Origin: Malikia spinosa
GTDB lineage: Bacteria; Pseudomonadota; Gammaproteobacteria; Burkholderiales; Burkholderiaceae_C
DNA length: 64,000 nucleotides
NCBI RefSeq assembly: GCF_002980625.1
Contig: NZ_PVLR01000024.1
Location: 121,153-185,152, forward strand
Direction: 5' to 3'
Part shown: positions 8,226 through 17,240 of the stretch, in pieces
Numbering within the stretch: the first letter of the stretch is position 1
Layout of the letters: each line of letters starts with the position of its first letter
Notes under the pieces: model-generated
The model's input: the letters and a program-made list of their open reading frames with translations, nothing else
Databases searched by the model: none
Told to the model about the DNA's origin: nothing
Made by a program: the position numbers and the translations under genes

Positions 8226-8600
8226 ATGAACCAGCCCGCTCCCTTTGCCGAGCTCGAGGCACTCGTGAATCGCGAGACGGTCGCGCACCTCTCCAACGCC
8301 GTCGCTACCTTTGCTGGCGGCGAGCAGGTGCGCGGCATCTTCGACGACGAGCACGCTCGCGGCGACGTCGGCATGCTCTCCATGGCCGACTCGCGCCCGA
8401 CCTTCACGCTGCTGACCGCCGACATCCCGCTGGCGGTGCGCAACTGGTTCGTGCTCTATGTGCATCCAGGCCTGTCGCACGAAGATCCGGATGCGGTAGA
8501 CCTGCGCCTGGTGCTGCGTGGCCTGACCTATCGGGTGACCGAGCACGAGCCCGACGGCACGGGCATTAGCACCCTGGTGCTCAAGCGAGAGCCAGCATGA
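8226..8600 (+). CDS. Head-tail joining protein (gpFII-like)
   Basis: A 124-residue beta-rich protein directly after the major capsid gene, containing GEQVRGIFDDEHARGDVG and ending in LVLRGLTYRVTEHEPDGTG. Size, position and the final RGxxYxVxxxxPDG-type strand resemble lambda FII-type joiners that bridge the neck and tail. Its stop overlaps the next ATG by 4 bases. The assignment depends partly on gene order. Confidence 0.7.
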   Translation: MNQPAPFAELEALVNRETVAHLSNAVATFAGGEQVRGIFDDEHARGDVGMLSMADSRPTFTLLTADIPLAVRNWFVLYVHPGLSHEDPDAVDLRLVLRGLTYRVTEHEPDGTGISTLVLKREPA

Positions 8601-9013
8601 AAACCGCCTTCAAGTCGGTGCTCGACACCATCGTCGCGGCGCTGTCCGCCTACCCGGCGCCGGCCGAGGTCGTTGCCAACCCGCGGCACTCGGTGCCCGA
8701 GTCGCGACAGCGACAGATCGCCGTCCACCTGGGCAATTCGAAAGCCAGCAGCGGCCCACTGGGCGTGACGCGCTGGACCACGCCGATCGTGGTCGAGTGC
8801 TATGCGCGCGGTGATGTCGACGAGCTGCTCGACTCGGCCTGGCGGCGCCTGTTCGGCCCTGAGGCCCGGATCACGGGGGCTGGCATCGAGGGCCTGGAGC
8901 AGGACGGCATTGACTGGGACTACGCCGGCTCCCGTACCGATATGGAGTGCGCGGCGCTGCAGTTCCTGGTGCGCCATCGCACCCCGACCCATTCACTGAC
9001 CCCCTGGGCCTGA
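8597..9013 (+). CDS. Tail completion/terminator-like protein (gpZ/gpU region)
   Basis: A 138-residue protein with a helical start (MKTAFKSVLDTIVAALSAYPAPAEV) and a later beta-rich half containing WTTPIVVECYARGD. Genes of this length between the head-tail joiner and the tail tube usually encode a tail-completion protein (gpZ-like) or tail terminator (gpU-like). I cannot separate these two options from sequence alone. It is translationally coupled to the gene before it. Confidence 0.6.
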   Translation: MKTAFKSVLDTIVAALSAYPAPAEVVANPRHSVPESRQRQIAVHLGNSKASSGPLGVTRWTTPIVVECYARGDVDELLDSAWRRLFGPEARITGAGIEGLEQDGIDWDYAGSRTDMECAALQFLVRHRTPTHSLTPWA

Positions 9014-9015
9014 CC

Positions 9016-9198
9016 ATGAAATCACCCACCAACCAAGCCTCTGCACCGGATCCGGACGCCACGCCTCAGCGCGGCGGCAGCTACATCCGTCAGCCCGACG
9101 GCTCGCTCGAGCGCGCCTTGACCGCCGCGCCGCCTGTCGCCGCTCCGGCCCACGCGCCTGAGCCGGCTACCGCGCCCGCTACCAACACCAAGGAGTAA
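9016..9198 (+). CDS. Small conserved phage protein before the tail tube gene
   Basis: A 60-residue protein beginning MKSPTNQASAPDPDATPQRG. It has a short ordered-looking motif, GGSYIRQPDGSLER, between Pro/Ala-rich flanks and is probably mostly disordered. The ATG at 9016 lies two bases after the previous stop. The next gene starts two bases after its own stop and uses an AAGGAG site within this gene's end, a tightly packed arrangement that supports a real gene. Function unknown. Confidence 0.65.
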   Translation: MKSPTNQASAPDPDATPQRGGSYIRQPDGSLERALTAAPPVAAPAHAPEPATAPATNTKE

Positions 9199-9200
9199 CC

Positions 9201-10172
9201 ATGCCCCGCATGACCCAGATGTCGGCCGTCCTGGCCAAGCTCGAGACGACCTACGCGACCGATGCAGTTCCGACCGGCGCGGCCAACGCGATCGTCTGTA
9301 GCGAGCCGCAATTCGAGCTGGTCTACGACAGCAAGGAGCGCAACGTCTTGCGTACGCATTTCGGTGCGCAGCAGGCGATGCACAACACCCGGTTTGCCAA
9401 GGTCTCGTTCGACGTCGAGATCGCGCCGTCTGGCGTTGCTGGCACCGCGCCGGCCTTCAGCCCGCTGTTGCGTGCCTGCGCCCTCAGCGAGACCATCACG
9501 GTGACGACGCGCGTCGAATACGCCCCGATCACGCTGAGCCAGGAATCGGCCTCGATCTACTACTACCTCGACGGCGTGCTGCACAAGCTGCTCGGCGCGA
9601 TGGGCACGGTCGAATTGGGGGCGAACGAGGGCGAAATCCCAGTGCTGAAGTTCCAGTTCACCGGCATCGATGGCGGCATCGTCGAGGGTGCGCTCCCGAA
9701 CCAGACCCTGACCGCCTGGAAGACCCCGCAGCTGATCAGTGGCGCGGTCCTGAAGTTCGGCGGCACCTACAGCGCCGGCGTGCTGACCGGCGGCACTGCG
9801 TTCCCCTCGCGTGGTCTGAGCCTGAACTTGGGCAATGACATCAAGCCCCGCCGCATGCTCGCAAATGGCAACGGGTACTCGAGCTCCGGCCAGGCCGTCA
9901 ACGCCATGGGCCGCAAGGCCAGCGGCTCGGTGCAGATCGAGCTGACCGCCGCGCAGGAAGTCGCGCTGATCGCCGACATCAACGGTTCCGTCTTGGCCTC
10001 GATGTCGTTCGAGCACGGCAGCGTCGCCGGCAGCAAGACGCTGATCCATTGCCCGTCGGTTCAACGCCTGTCGCCCAAGCGGGCCGACTACGAAGGCGTG
10101 GCCCAGCTGGGCCTCGACCTCGCACTGCAGCCTGTCAGCGGCAACGACGAGCTGCGACTGGTGTTCAGCTGA
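9201..10172 (+). CDS. Tail tube (major tail) protein
   Basis: A 323-residue protein starting MPRMTQMSAVLAKLETTYATDAVPTGA, a usual opening for siphovirus tail-tube subunits. It contains repeated beta segments and ends in SGNDELRLVFS. Hexamers stack around the tape measure to build the tube. It follows the tail-completion gene and precedes the G/GT chaperones, the standard tail-operon order. An AAGGAG site precedes the ATG. Confidence 0.88.
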   Translation: MPRMTQMSAVLAKLETTYATDAVPTGAANAIVCSEPQFELVYDSKERNVLRTHFGAQQAMHNTRFAKVSFDVEIAPSGVAGTAPAFSPLLRACALSETITVTTRVEYAPITLSQESASIYYYLDGVLHKLLGAMGTVELGANEGEIPVLKFQFTGIDGGIVEGALPNQTLTAWKTPQLISGAVLKFGGTYSAGVLTGGTAFPSRGLSLNLGNDIKPRRMLANGNGYSSSGQAVNAMGRKASGSVQIELTAAQEVALIADINGSVLASMSFEHGSVAGSKTLIHCPSVQRLSPKRADYEGVAQLGLDLALQPVSGNDELRLVFS

Positions 10173-10224
10173 TTCAGTCTCCACCACCCCATTCATCCAG
10201 CCCTTCAGGCAACAAGGAATCCAC

Positions 10225-10659
10225 ATGACATTCGTTCTGCAGCAGAAACCGACTTTCACCGCACCGGTGGCATTCAACATCCCGTCCGATGGCGGCAAGA
10301 CCCAGAAAGTCACGTTCAGCGTCGTGTTCAAGATGCTGGCCGCCAGCGAGTACAAGGAGTTGAACTCGCGCATCGCGCTGAGCAATGCGAATCACGCCGC
10401 GCTGATCGAGAAGCTGGTGGCCGAGCAGAAAGAGCGCAGCGGCGCGCCGCTGACCGAGATTCCTCTGCCGGAATGCACCGACCGCGACACGATCAATGCC
10501 GTCCTGGTTGGCTTCGGCGCCGATCTGCTCGACGAGGACAAGACGCCGCTCGAGTTCAACGAGTTCAACCTCGACCGGCTGCTCGAGGTCAATGGCTGCG
10601 CTCAGGCCATCGTCTCCAGCTTCTTCAAGCACTACGCGGAGCAGCCGGCAAAAAACTGA
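10225..10659 (+). CDS. Tail assembly chaperone G
   Basis: A 144-residue protein (MTFVLQQKPTFTAPVAFNIPSDGGKTQKVTF...) located between the tail tube and tape measure genes, where lambda encodes gpG. It coats the tape measure before tube polymerisation and is absent from virions in lambda. The gene ends with GCA AAA AAC TGA, so the stop follows a canonical slippery heptamer directly. An AAGGAA site precedes the ATG. Confidence 0.85.
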   Translation: MTFVLQQKPTFTAPVAFNIPSDGGKTQKVTFSVVFKMLAASEYKELNSRIALSNANHAALIEKLVAEQKERSGAPLTEIPLPECTDRDTINAVLVGFGADLLDEDKTPLEFNEFNLDRLLEVNGCAQAIVSSFFKHYAEQPAKN

Positions 10660-11054
10660 TCGCCATCGTCAGGCACGCGCTGCGGCCGGACGTTGAGCCA
10701 GTGGCGAGCAGCGAGAGCCTGGAGCGCCAGACGAAAGCGCTGAATGCCTTCGGGCTGGTGATCCAGACGGATGACGGGCAGGCAGAGGCGGGGTCGGACT
10801 GCGAAGTCTTCCCTGACAACGTGCCGGCCTTCCAGCTCTTCATGTCCTGCGCCCGGCACTTGACGATGGTCACCAGCCTCGGTGGCACCCGCTGGCGGGC
10901 TGCTCCACCGAGCGAGGTCAGGCAGGTCATGCAGTGGCAGGGCGCGAAGCCGGGCCAGCGTGGCGAGTTGTGGCAGCAGTACCAGGTGATGGAGATCGAG
11001 GCCTTGAGGATCTTGAACGAGCGCGAAGCCGCTGCAGCGCGCAAGGCGAAATGA
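10225..11054 (+). CDS. Tail assembly chaperone G-T fusion made by -1 frameshift
   Basis: A -1 shift at 10650-10656 joins codons 10225-10656 to the frame starting again at base 10656 and ending at 11054. The fusion has about 276 residues. The T part begins LIAIVRHALRPDVEPVAS, contains TRWRAAPPSEVRQVMQWQG and ends in a charged helix (LRILNEREAAAARKAK). It has no start codon with a ribosome site of its own near the G stop, supporting expression only by frameshifting. In lambda the GT form recruits tube protein to the tape measure. The fusion is predicted by analogy. Confidence 0.82.
10650..10656 (+). other. Programmed -1 ribosomal frameshift site, A AAA AAC
   Basis: The heptamer A-AAA-AAC in the zero frame sits immediately before the UGA stop of the G gene. 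Both tRNAs can re-pair after a one-base backward slip, which opens the T frame at base 10656. This X-XXY-YYZ form is among the most efficient slippery sequences known, and the location matches the conserved G/GT frameshift of long-tailed phages. Confidence 0.85.
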
Positions 11055-11063
11055 CAACGTGAA

Positions 11064-14000
11064 ATGACGATGAGCACGAACCAAATCGGAATTGTCCTGA
11101 CTGCTGACGGTCGCCTGGTGCAGTCCGAGCTCGACCGCACCGGTAAGTCCCTGCAGCGCTTCGGCGAGCAGGCTGGCCAGGCGTCGGCGCAGGTCGATCG
11201 CGGCATGGCGCGTGCTCGGGATTCGATCTCGTCGCTGGCATCTGGTGCGGCCAAGCTGCTGCTGGTCACCCAGGGCATCCAGTCCATCTCGGCAGCCCTG
11301 TCGGCACTGCCACGCGCGGCGTTCGATTACAGCAAGAACCTCGAAACCTCGGCCGTCGGCATGGCCGGCATCATCGGCTCGGTGGCTGCGCTCAACGGTG
11401 CGCAGATCGAGTTCAACCAGGCGCTTGGCATCAGCCAGGGCATGATCCGCCAGCTCAACGACGATGCGCTGCGCACCGCTGCCAGCAGCCAGGAGCTGGT
11501 CGGCGCCTTCCAGGCGCTGCTTGCTCCAGGCCTGGCTGCCGGGATGAAACTCGACGAGATCCGACAGCTGACCGTGGTCGGCACCAACGCCGTCCGCAGC
11601 ATGGGGCTGACGAGCAACCAGGTGGTGCAGGAGCTACGCGACCTGGTCGCCGGCGGCATCACCGCCAGCAGCTCGACGCTGGCCACTTCGCTGGGCCTCA
11701 AGGATGCGGACATCGCCAAGGCCAAGGCCAGCAGCGAGGGCTTGTTCAACTTCTTGATGGAGCGGCTCAGGGGCTTCGAGGCCTCGTCCGCCGCCTTCGG
11801 CAACACGCTCGAGGGGCGTCTCAGCACGCTCAAGGAAGGCGCAACCCGCGTTGCTGCCGACGGCATGGCGCCGCTGACGCAGGCGATCTCGACCGCTGCC
11901 GGGCAGATGTCCGATCTGCTGGTCACGTTTGACAAGGCGGGACGGGCGCAACTCAATCCCGGGCTGGTCGAAGGCCTGCGCGGTGTCGCCGAGTCGATGG
12001 TCGGCATCATGACGACTGGCCAGGCGGCTGCCTCGGCGCTGTGGGCCAACCGAGAGGCCGTGTCGACCCTGGCGGCGGCCTATGCGGCGCTCAAGATCGG
12101 GCAGTGGGCCTCAGAGGCTCAGGTCGCTGTAGCGGCCAAGCTGGACCTGGTGCGCGCCTCGCAGCTGGCTGCCGTGCAGGCGGCTGCAGAAAGTGCGGCA
12201 AATCAAGCGGCGGGGATGACTGCGCGAGAGAAGATCGCTGCACTGCTGTCTGAATTGCAGGCCAAGGCCAATCTGATGCAATCCAATGCGGCACTGGCGG
12301 CGACTGAGGTCTCCAGGTTGTCAGCGACCCAGGAAGGCATCGTGGCCGCCCGCGCGCAGAGCGCCGCTGCATTGGAGGTCACGCGATCGACCATCGCCCA
12401 GGCTGAAGCACAGCTGTCTGCGGCTCGCGCTGCCGGCGCGCAGAGTTTCGCCCTGGCGCTGGTGCGTGAAGCCACGGACACCTTGACGGCTGCCCAGGCT
12501 CGTCATGCCGCCCTGATCGGTGATCTGGCAATGCTGGGCCGTCAGCAGGCCAGTGTGCAGGCCAATGTTGCATCAGCGTTGGCGGCTCAGACCGCTGCGT
12601 CGAATGCGGCATCGGAGGCTGCGATGCGGCTTTCGGCCGCTACAAGCGCCGCCAGTGTTTCTGGCCGGGCCATGGGTGCTGTCATGGGGGCACTGGGTGG
12701 GCCGGTTGGCATTGCAGTGATGGCAATCAGCGGGCTGGTGATGTGGCTGGGCCATGCGGCCGGCAAGGCCAGCGATGCCGAGCAGGCACTCGTGAAGTAC
12801 CAGCGCGCCATGGCTGCCGCGCGCGACGGCAAGCTTGTCGACGTGGGCGATCTGTCCACGATGCGCGCTTCGTTGCAGACGCTCAAGGATGAGCGCGACG
12901 CTCTGCTGGCGGACAAAGCCAACCCTGGCGTGCTGGCTTTCCTGTTCGGGGACGACTACCAGTCTGGCCTGGACAGCAAGCTTTCCGGGGTGAATGGCAA
13001 GATTCAGCAGCATGTCGATGACATCCAGCGCGTCGAACAGGCTACCCAGGCGGCAGGGGCTTCGACCGCCGGCATGACGCTGACCCTGGCCGGTGCCGAG
13101 CAGGCCTGGAAGAAAGCCAACGACGGCCTCAAGACGGCCTCCAGCATCCAGTCGGACTACCAGGAGAAGCTGTCCGCCTCGAGGCGGTCGTTCGAGGATT
13201 ACATCAAGCTGGCGCGCGACAAGGGGATGTCCGAGGAGTTCATCCGCAAGCGCCAGGCCGAGCAAGGCCAGGCCGAGTCGGCACTGCTCAAGCAGCGCGA
13301 TGCTGCGCTCAAGGGGCTCAACGGCACAAGCACGCAGGCCGCGCAGACGGCAGAAAAAGAGATCGCTGCGCTGCGCGCCAAGATCGACGCCGAGAGGGCC
13401 TACCAGGCCGCCCTCGAGCAGCATGGCCCGCTGGCTGAAAAGCTGACTGCCGGCGAGAAGGAGGCGATCCAGCTGCGCCGCGAGGCCGCCATACCGTCGC
13501 TCGATGCCAAGACCAGGGCGCACTTGCTCAGCAAGGCCGCCATCGCCGATGAGCTCGGCGCGCTGCAGAAATCGAATGCGGCCATCACCGAGATCTACAC
13601 CCGTACTGACACGATCAAGGGCCGCGCCAACGCGATCGAGGCCGAGAACGCTGTGTGGGGCAAGAGCAAGACGGCGATCGAGGAGGCCACGCTGGCCGAG
13701 CTCCGCAACCAGTTGGCCAAGGAGCGCGCTTCTGGCGCCTCTGCGTTGCGGATCAAGGCGCTCGAGGACGAGATCGGCCAGCAGCAGCGCTTGGTTGATG
13801 GGCTGCAGGCGGCCGATTACAAGAAGCTCGACCAGCAGGCCGAGGAGCTGTTGCGCGCCGCTCGCGAGCAAAACGGCCTGTACCAGGACGAGTTGACGCT
13901 GGTCGGCATGACCGCGCTCGAGCGCGACAAGATCGTCGCGCGCCGCCAGGTCGAGATCAAGTACGCCAAGGAGCTCGCTGCGATCGACCGTTCCACGCTC

Positions 14001-17000
14001 AGCGAGGCGGAGAAGGAGGCGTTGCGCGAGAAGGCCCGCACTGCCGAGCGCATCGAGTCGGCGGCCGCCGTCAACAAGGTGATCTTCGCGGACTGGAGCA
14101 AGACGTCCGACCAGATCAGCCAGAGCCTGACCGATGCGTTGATGCGCGGCTTCGAGTCGGGCAAGGACTTTGGCCAGAACCTGATCGACACGCTCAAGAA
14201 CATGTTCTCGACGCTGGTCCTGCGGCCGGTGATCCAGGCGGTCATCAACCCGGTAGCCGGCGCGATGACCGGGGCGCTGGGCCTGCCTGGTGCGGCTAGC
14301 GCTGGTCAGGCGGGGCAGGGCGCTAATCCGATGTCCCTGGCCAGCTCAGCCAGCAGCGCCTACAACCTGCTGACCACCGGGGTCCGGGACTCCATCTCGA
14401 AGGGCTTCACGAAGCTGGCCTCTACCGATCTGGGCCAGCAGCTGGGCTTGTACGACGCCGATGCCGGCGTGCGCTCGCTGACCAGCAGTGGCCAGGCAGT
14501 CAACTCGGCGCTGCAAAGCGCCGGCGGATCGATGATGGCCTACGGCTTGAGCAAGGGCCTGTCGGGTGGCTACCAGGTCGGCAACGGCAAGATCATGGAC
14601 GCGGCCACGCTGGTCGCTGGCTGGTTTGATCCGACGGGTGGCCTGATCGCCGGGGCCGTCAGCGGCGCGATCAACCGGGCATTCGGTCGCAAGCTGGCCG
14701 ACAGCGGCCTGCAAGGCACTTTTGGTGGCAACGAGGGTTTCAGCGGCAACAGCTACCAGTTCTACAAGGGCGGCTGGTTCAGGTCCGACAAGACCAAGAC
14801 CAGCGCTCTCGACCCGGATGTCGAGGCCGGCTTGGCCGATCAGTTCCGCGCACTGCAGGCCTCGACCGGCCTGATGGCCTCTACCCTGGGCCTCGGCACC
14901 GAGGCCATCAGCAGCTTCACGTCCAGCATCCAGCTCAGCTTCCAGGGCCTGACCGAAGAGCAGATCCAGACCCAGCTGGCCGAGGAGTTTGCCAAGGTGG
15001 GCGAGAGTCTGGCCTCCACGGCCTTGGGCACGGAGCGTTACACCCGCGCCGGCGAGACCGCGGTGCAGACGCTGCAGCGCCTGTCCAGCAGCCTGAGTAC
15101 GGTCAACGGCACATTCGATGTGCTGGGCCGCACGCTGTACGCAGCCAGCCTGACCGGAGCCGACATGGCCAGCCAGCTGGTCGACCAGATGGGGGGGCTG
15201 GCCCAGTACCAGAGCACCACGGCCGCCTATTACCAAGCCTACTACACCGAGGCCGAGCGCAACGCAACGGCGACGCGCCAGCTCACGGCCTCCCTGTCGG
15301 CGCTGGGCCTGACCCTGCCCACCACCCGCGCCGCCTACCGCGCCCTGGTCGAGGCCCAGGACCTGACCACCGATGCCGGCCGTCGCACCTATGCGGCCCT
15401 GCTGGGCCTGTCGGCGCAGTTCGATAGCCTCGCTCCCAAGCTCGACACGCTGGCTGGGAAGTTCGGCAGCCTGGTCGCCGGCCTGTCGGACGAAGCCACC
15501 CGACTCATCGACAGCCAGATCCAGCTCAGCCAGGGCGCGGCCCGCACGGCGCGCGAGGCCTCCGACGCCTACCGCGCGGCGATGACGGATCTGCGCTCGG
15601 CCGCCGAGTCCATCCTGCTGCAGCGCGCCGGTGGGCAGTCGGCGCGTGCCGCCTACCAAGCACAGCTGACGCGTGCCCAGGGCGGCGATGTCAAGGCGAT
15701 GCAGGCCCTGCCCAGCCTGGCCGATGCGCTGATCGCAGAGACCAAGAACAGCTCGCGCACCGCCGTCGAATTCGCGGTCGCGAGCGCCCAGGTCGCCAAC
15801 CAGCTCGATGGCGTGGCCGCGGTGGCGGACGTGCTGGGCATCGGCGCCGACTACCAGGCCAAGCTCTATGACGTCAACACCTCGCTGCTCGAGATCACGC
15901 GCGAGCAGTTGGCCAGCGGCAACCTGACGGTCGATCTGCTCCAGCAGATCCAGACGGCACTCGGCCGAGTCGACGGCTCGATCCAGGCCAGCGCGCAGTT
16001 GACGATCGGCACCATGCAGACCGGCAACGGCGGCATCGTCGGGGCGCTGGTCGACAACGCCGGCACGGTCGTTTCCAGCCTGGATTCGACGACGGTGCTG
16101 CAGTTGGCTGGTATGCAGGGCCAGACCGCGGCTGCTGACAAGCAGGCCGTCAGCCTGGGCGGGCTGTCGAAGGATCAAATCACCAAGCTGCAGTTGCTCG
16201 GCGAAACCCAGTCGAAGGCACTCGGGCTGACCGATCTCGTGGCCGCTGCCACGGACGGCAGCGAGACCCTGCTCGGCGCGGTGCTCAATCGGCTGTCGAA
16301 GCAGGACAGCGGCACCACTGACATCGTCAGCGCACTCAATCGTGGCAACGTCGATCTGCTCGGAAAGCTGGCGGGTATCGAGGCGGCCATCCGGCAGCAA
16401 TCCTCGGACCAGGCGGCCGAGTTGCAGCGGCAGCAGTCGCTGGCCAATGCGCAGGCGTCCCTCGAGCAGTACGCGGGTATTCAGCGGGCGACCGTCGATT
16501 CGGTGAAGCAGGGCATCGAGGCGCTGTGGTCGTTGGCAAGCGCCAATGGCGTGGATTTGCTCAATGACAAGGGCGCCAAGGCCTATATCTACGTCAGCGA
16601 GGATGGACTGCTGGGCTCCAACTACCAGCAGACATCGACGACCAGCGGCGACGGCTATGCCAATTACATCCGGGAGTTCTACCAATCAGGCGGTGTTTAC
16701 GACCAGGTCTACGGAAAAATCGGCCAATTGCAGTCGATCTCGGAGGATGTGAAGGCTGCGCGCGACCTGGTCGTTTCGCTGGGTGGCGTGCCGGCCTACA
16801 GCGTCGGCGGCTACACCGGGCCTGGCGCCATCGATGAGCCGGCGGGCATCGTGCACAAGGGCGAGGTGGTCTGGTCCCAGGATGACGTGGCGCGTGCCGG
16901 CGGCGTGCGGGCGGTCGAGTCGCTGCGCCTTGGGGGGCTGCCCGGGTTTGCTGACGGCGGTGCCGTTGGGTTGCCCGTGTTTCCGATCGCGGCCGCCCTG

Positions 17001-17231
17001 TCCGACGATGGCGAGGTGCGCGCACTGCTGCGCGAACTGGTGCAGCAGAACCGTGATCTGGTACAGCAGAACCGTGAGTTGACGCGCCAGATGGCCGATC
17101 TGTCCAGCCAGGTCGATCGCATGCGATCCGAGAACAACATCGGCAACGCCCAGATCGTCGGCGAGACCAAGAGCCAGTCACGCATCCTGAAAACGTGGGA
17201 GCAGGTCGGCATGCCGGCTGCGGCTGCCTGA
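11064..17231 (+). CDS. Tail tape measure protein (2055 residues)
   Basis: A 2055-residue protein starting MTMSTNQIGIVLTADGRLVQSELDR. Long Ala/Gln/Lys/Glu-rich stretches predict extended coiled coil (roughly residues 300-520 and 600-1010). A hydrophobic stretch around residue 535-560 (GPVGIAVMAISGLVMWLG) could cross a membrane during DNA entry. The C-terminus has the Gly-rich segment SVGGYTGPGAIDEPAGIVHKGEVVW, common at the end of tape measures, followed by a coiled coil with LVQQNRDLVQQNREL. It sets tail length and follows the G/GT chaperones. It is much longer than lambda gpH (853 residues). Confidence 0.94.
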   Translation: MTMSTNQIGIVLTADGRLVQSELDRTGKSLQRFGEQAGQASAQVDRGMARARDSISSLASGAAKLLLVTQGIQSISAALSALPRAAFDYSKNLETSAVGMAGIIGSVAALNGAQIEFNQALGISQGMIRQLNDDALRTAASSQELVGAFQALLAPGLAAGMKLDEIRQLTVVGTNAVRSMGLTSNQVVQELRDLVAGGITASSSTLATSLGLKDADIAKAKASSEGLFNFLMERLRGFEASSAAFGNTLEGRLSTLKEGATRVAADGMAPLTQAISTAAGQMSDLLVTFDKAGRAQLNPGLVEGLRGVAESMVGIMTTGQAAASALWANREAVSTLAAAYAALKIGQWASEAQVAVAAKLDLVRASQLAAVQAAAESAANQAAGMTAREKIAALLSELQAKANLMQSNAALAATEVSRLSATQEGIVAARAQSAAALEVTRSTIAQAEAQLSAARAAGAQSFALALVREATDTLTAAQARHAALIGDLAMLGRQQASVQANVASALAAQTAASNAASEAAMRLSAATSAASVSGRAMGAVMGALGGPVGIAVMAISGLVMWLGHAAGKASDAEQALVKYQRAMAAARDGKLVDVGDLSTMRASLQTLKDERDALLADKANPGVLAFLFGDDYQSGLDSKLSGVNGKIQQHVDDIQRVEQATQAAGASTAGMTLTLAGAEQAWKKANDGLKTASSIQSDYQEKLSASRRSFEDYIKLARDKGMSEEFIRKRQAEQGQAESALLKQRDAALKGLNGTSTQAAQTAEKEIAALRAKIDAERAYQAALEQHGPLAEKLTAGEKEAIQLRREAAIPSLDAKTRAHLLSKAAIADELGALQKSNAAITEIYTRTDTIKGRANAIEAENAVWGKSKTAIEEATLAELRNQLAKERASGASALRIKALEDEIGQQQRLVDGLQAADYKKLDQQAEELLRAAREQNGLYQDELTLVGMTALERDKIVARRQVEIKYAKELAAIDRSTLSEAEKEALREKARTAERIESAAAVNKVIFADWSKTSDQISQSLTDALMRGFESGKDFGQNLIDTLKNMFSTLVLRPVIQAVINPVAGAMTGALGLPGAASAGQAGQGANPMSLASSASSAYNLLTTGVRDSISKGFTKLASTDLGQQLGLYDADAGVRSLTSSGQAVNSALQSAGGSMMAYGLSKGLSGGYQVGNGKIMDAATLVAGWFDPTGGLIAGAVSGAINRAFGRKLADSGLQGTFGGNEGFSGNSYQFYKGGWFRSDKTKTSALDPDVEAGLADQFRALQASTGLMASTLGLGTEAISSFTSSIQLSFQGLTEEQIQTQLAEEFAKVGESLASTALGTERYTRAGETAVQTLQRLSSSLSTVNGTFDVLGRTLYAASLTGADMASQLVDQMGGLAQYQSTTAAYYQAYYTEAERNATATRQLTASLSALGLTLPTTRAAYRALVEAQDLTTDAGRRTYAALLGLSAQFDSLAPKLDTLAGKFGSLVAGLSDEATRLIDSQIQLSQGAARTAREASDAYRAAMTDLRSAAESILLQRAGGQSARAAYQAQLTRAQGGDVKAMQALPSLADALIAETKNSSRTAVEFAVASAQVANQLDGVAAVADVLGIGADYQAKLYDVNTSLLEITREQLASGNLTVDLLQQIQTALGRVDGSIQASAQLTIGTMQTGNGGIVGALVDNAGTVVSSLDSTTVLQLAGMQGQTAAADKQAVSLGGLSKDQITKLQLLGETQSKALGLTDLVAAATDGSETLLGAVLNRLSKQDSGTTDIVSALNRGNVDLLGKLAGIEAAIRQQSSDQAAELQRQQSLANAQASLEQYAGIQRATVDSVKQGIEALWSLASANGVDLLNDKGAKAYIYVSEDGLLGSNYQQTSTTSGDGYANYIREFYQSGGVYDQVYGKIGQLQSISEDVKAARDLVVSLGGVPAYSVGGYTGPGAIDEPAGIVHKGEVVWSQDDVARAGGVRAVESLRLGGLPGFADGGAVGLPVFPIAAALSDDGEVRALLRELVQQNRDLVQQNRELTRQMADLSSQVDRMRSENNIGNAQIVGETKSQSRILKTWEQVGMPAAAA

Positions 17232-17240
17232 GGATCGATC

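Noticed and set aside
14346..16685. 779-codon - strand open frame opposite the tape measure
   Set aside because: Repetitive Gln/Arg/Gly-rich shadow of a GC-rich coiled-coil gene; no ribosome site or family features.
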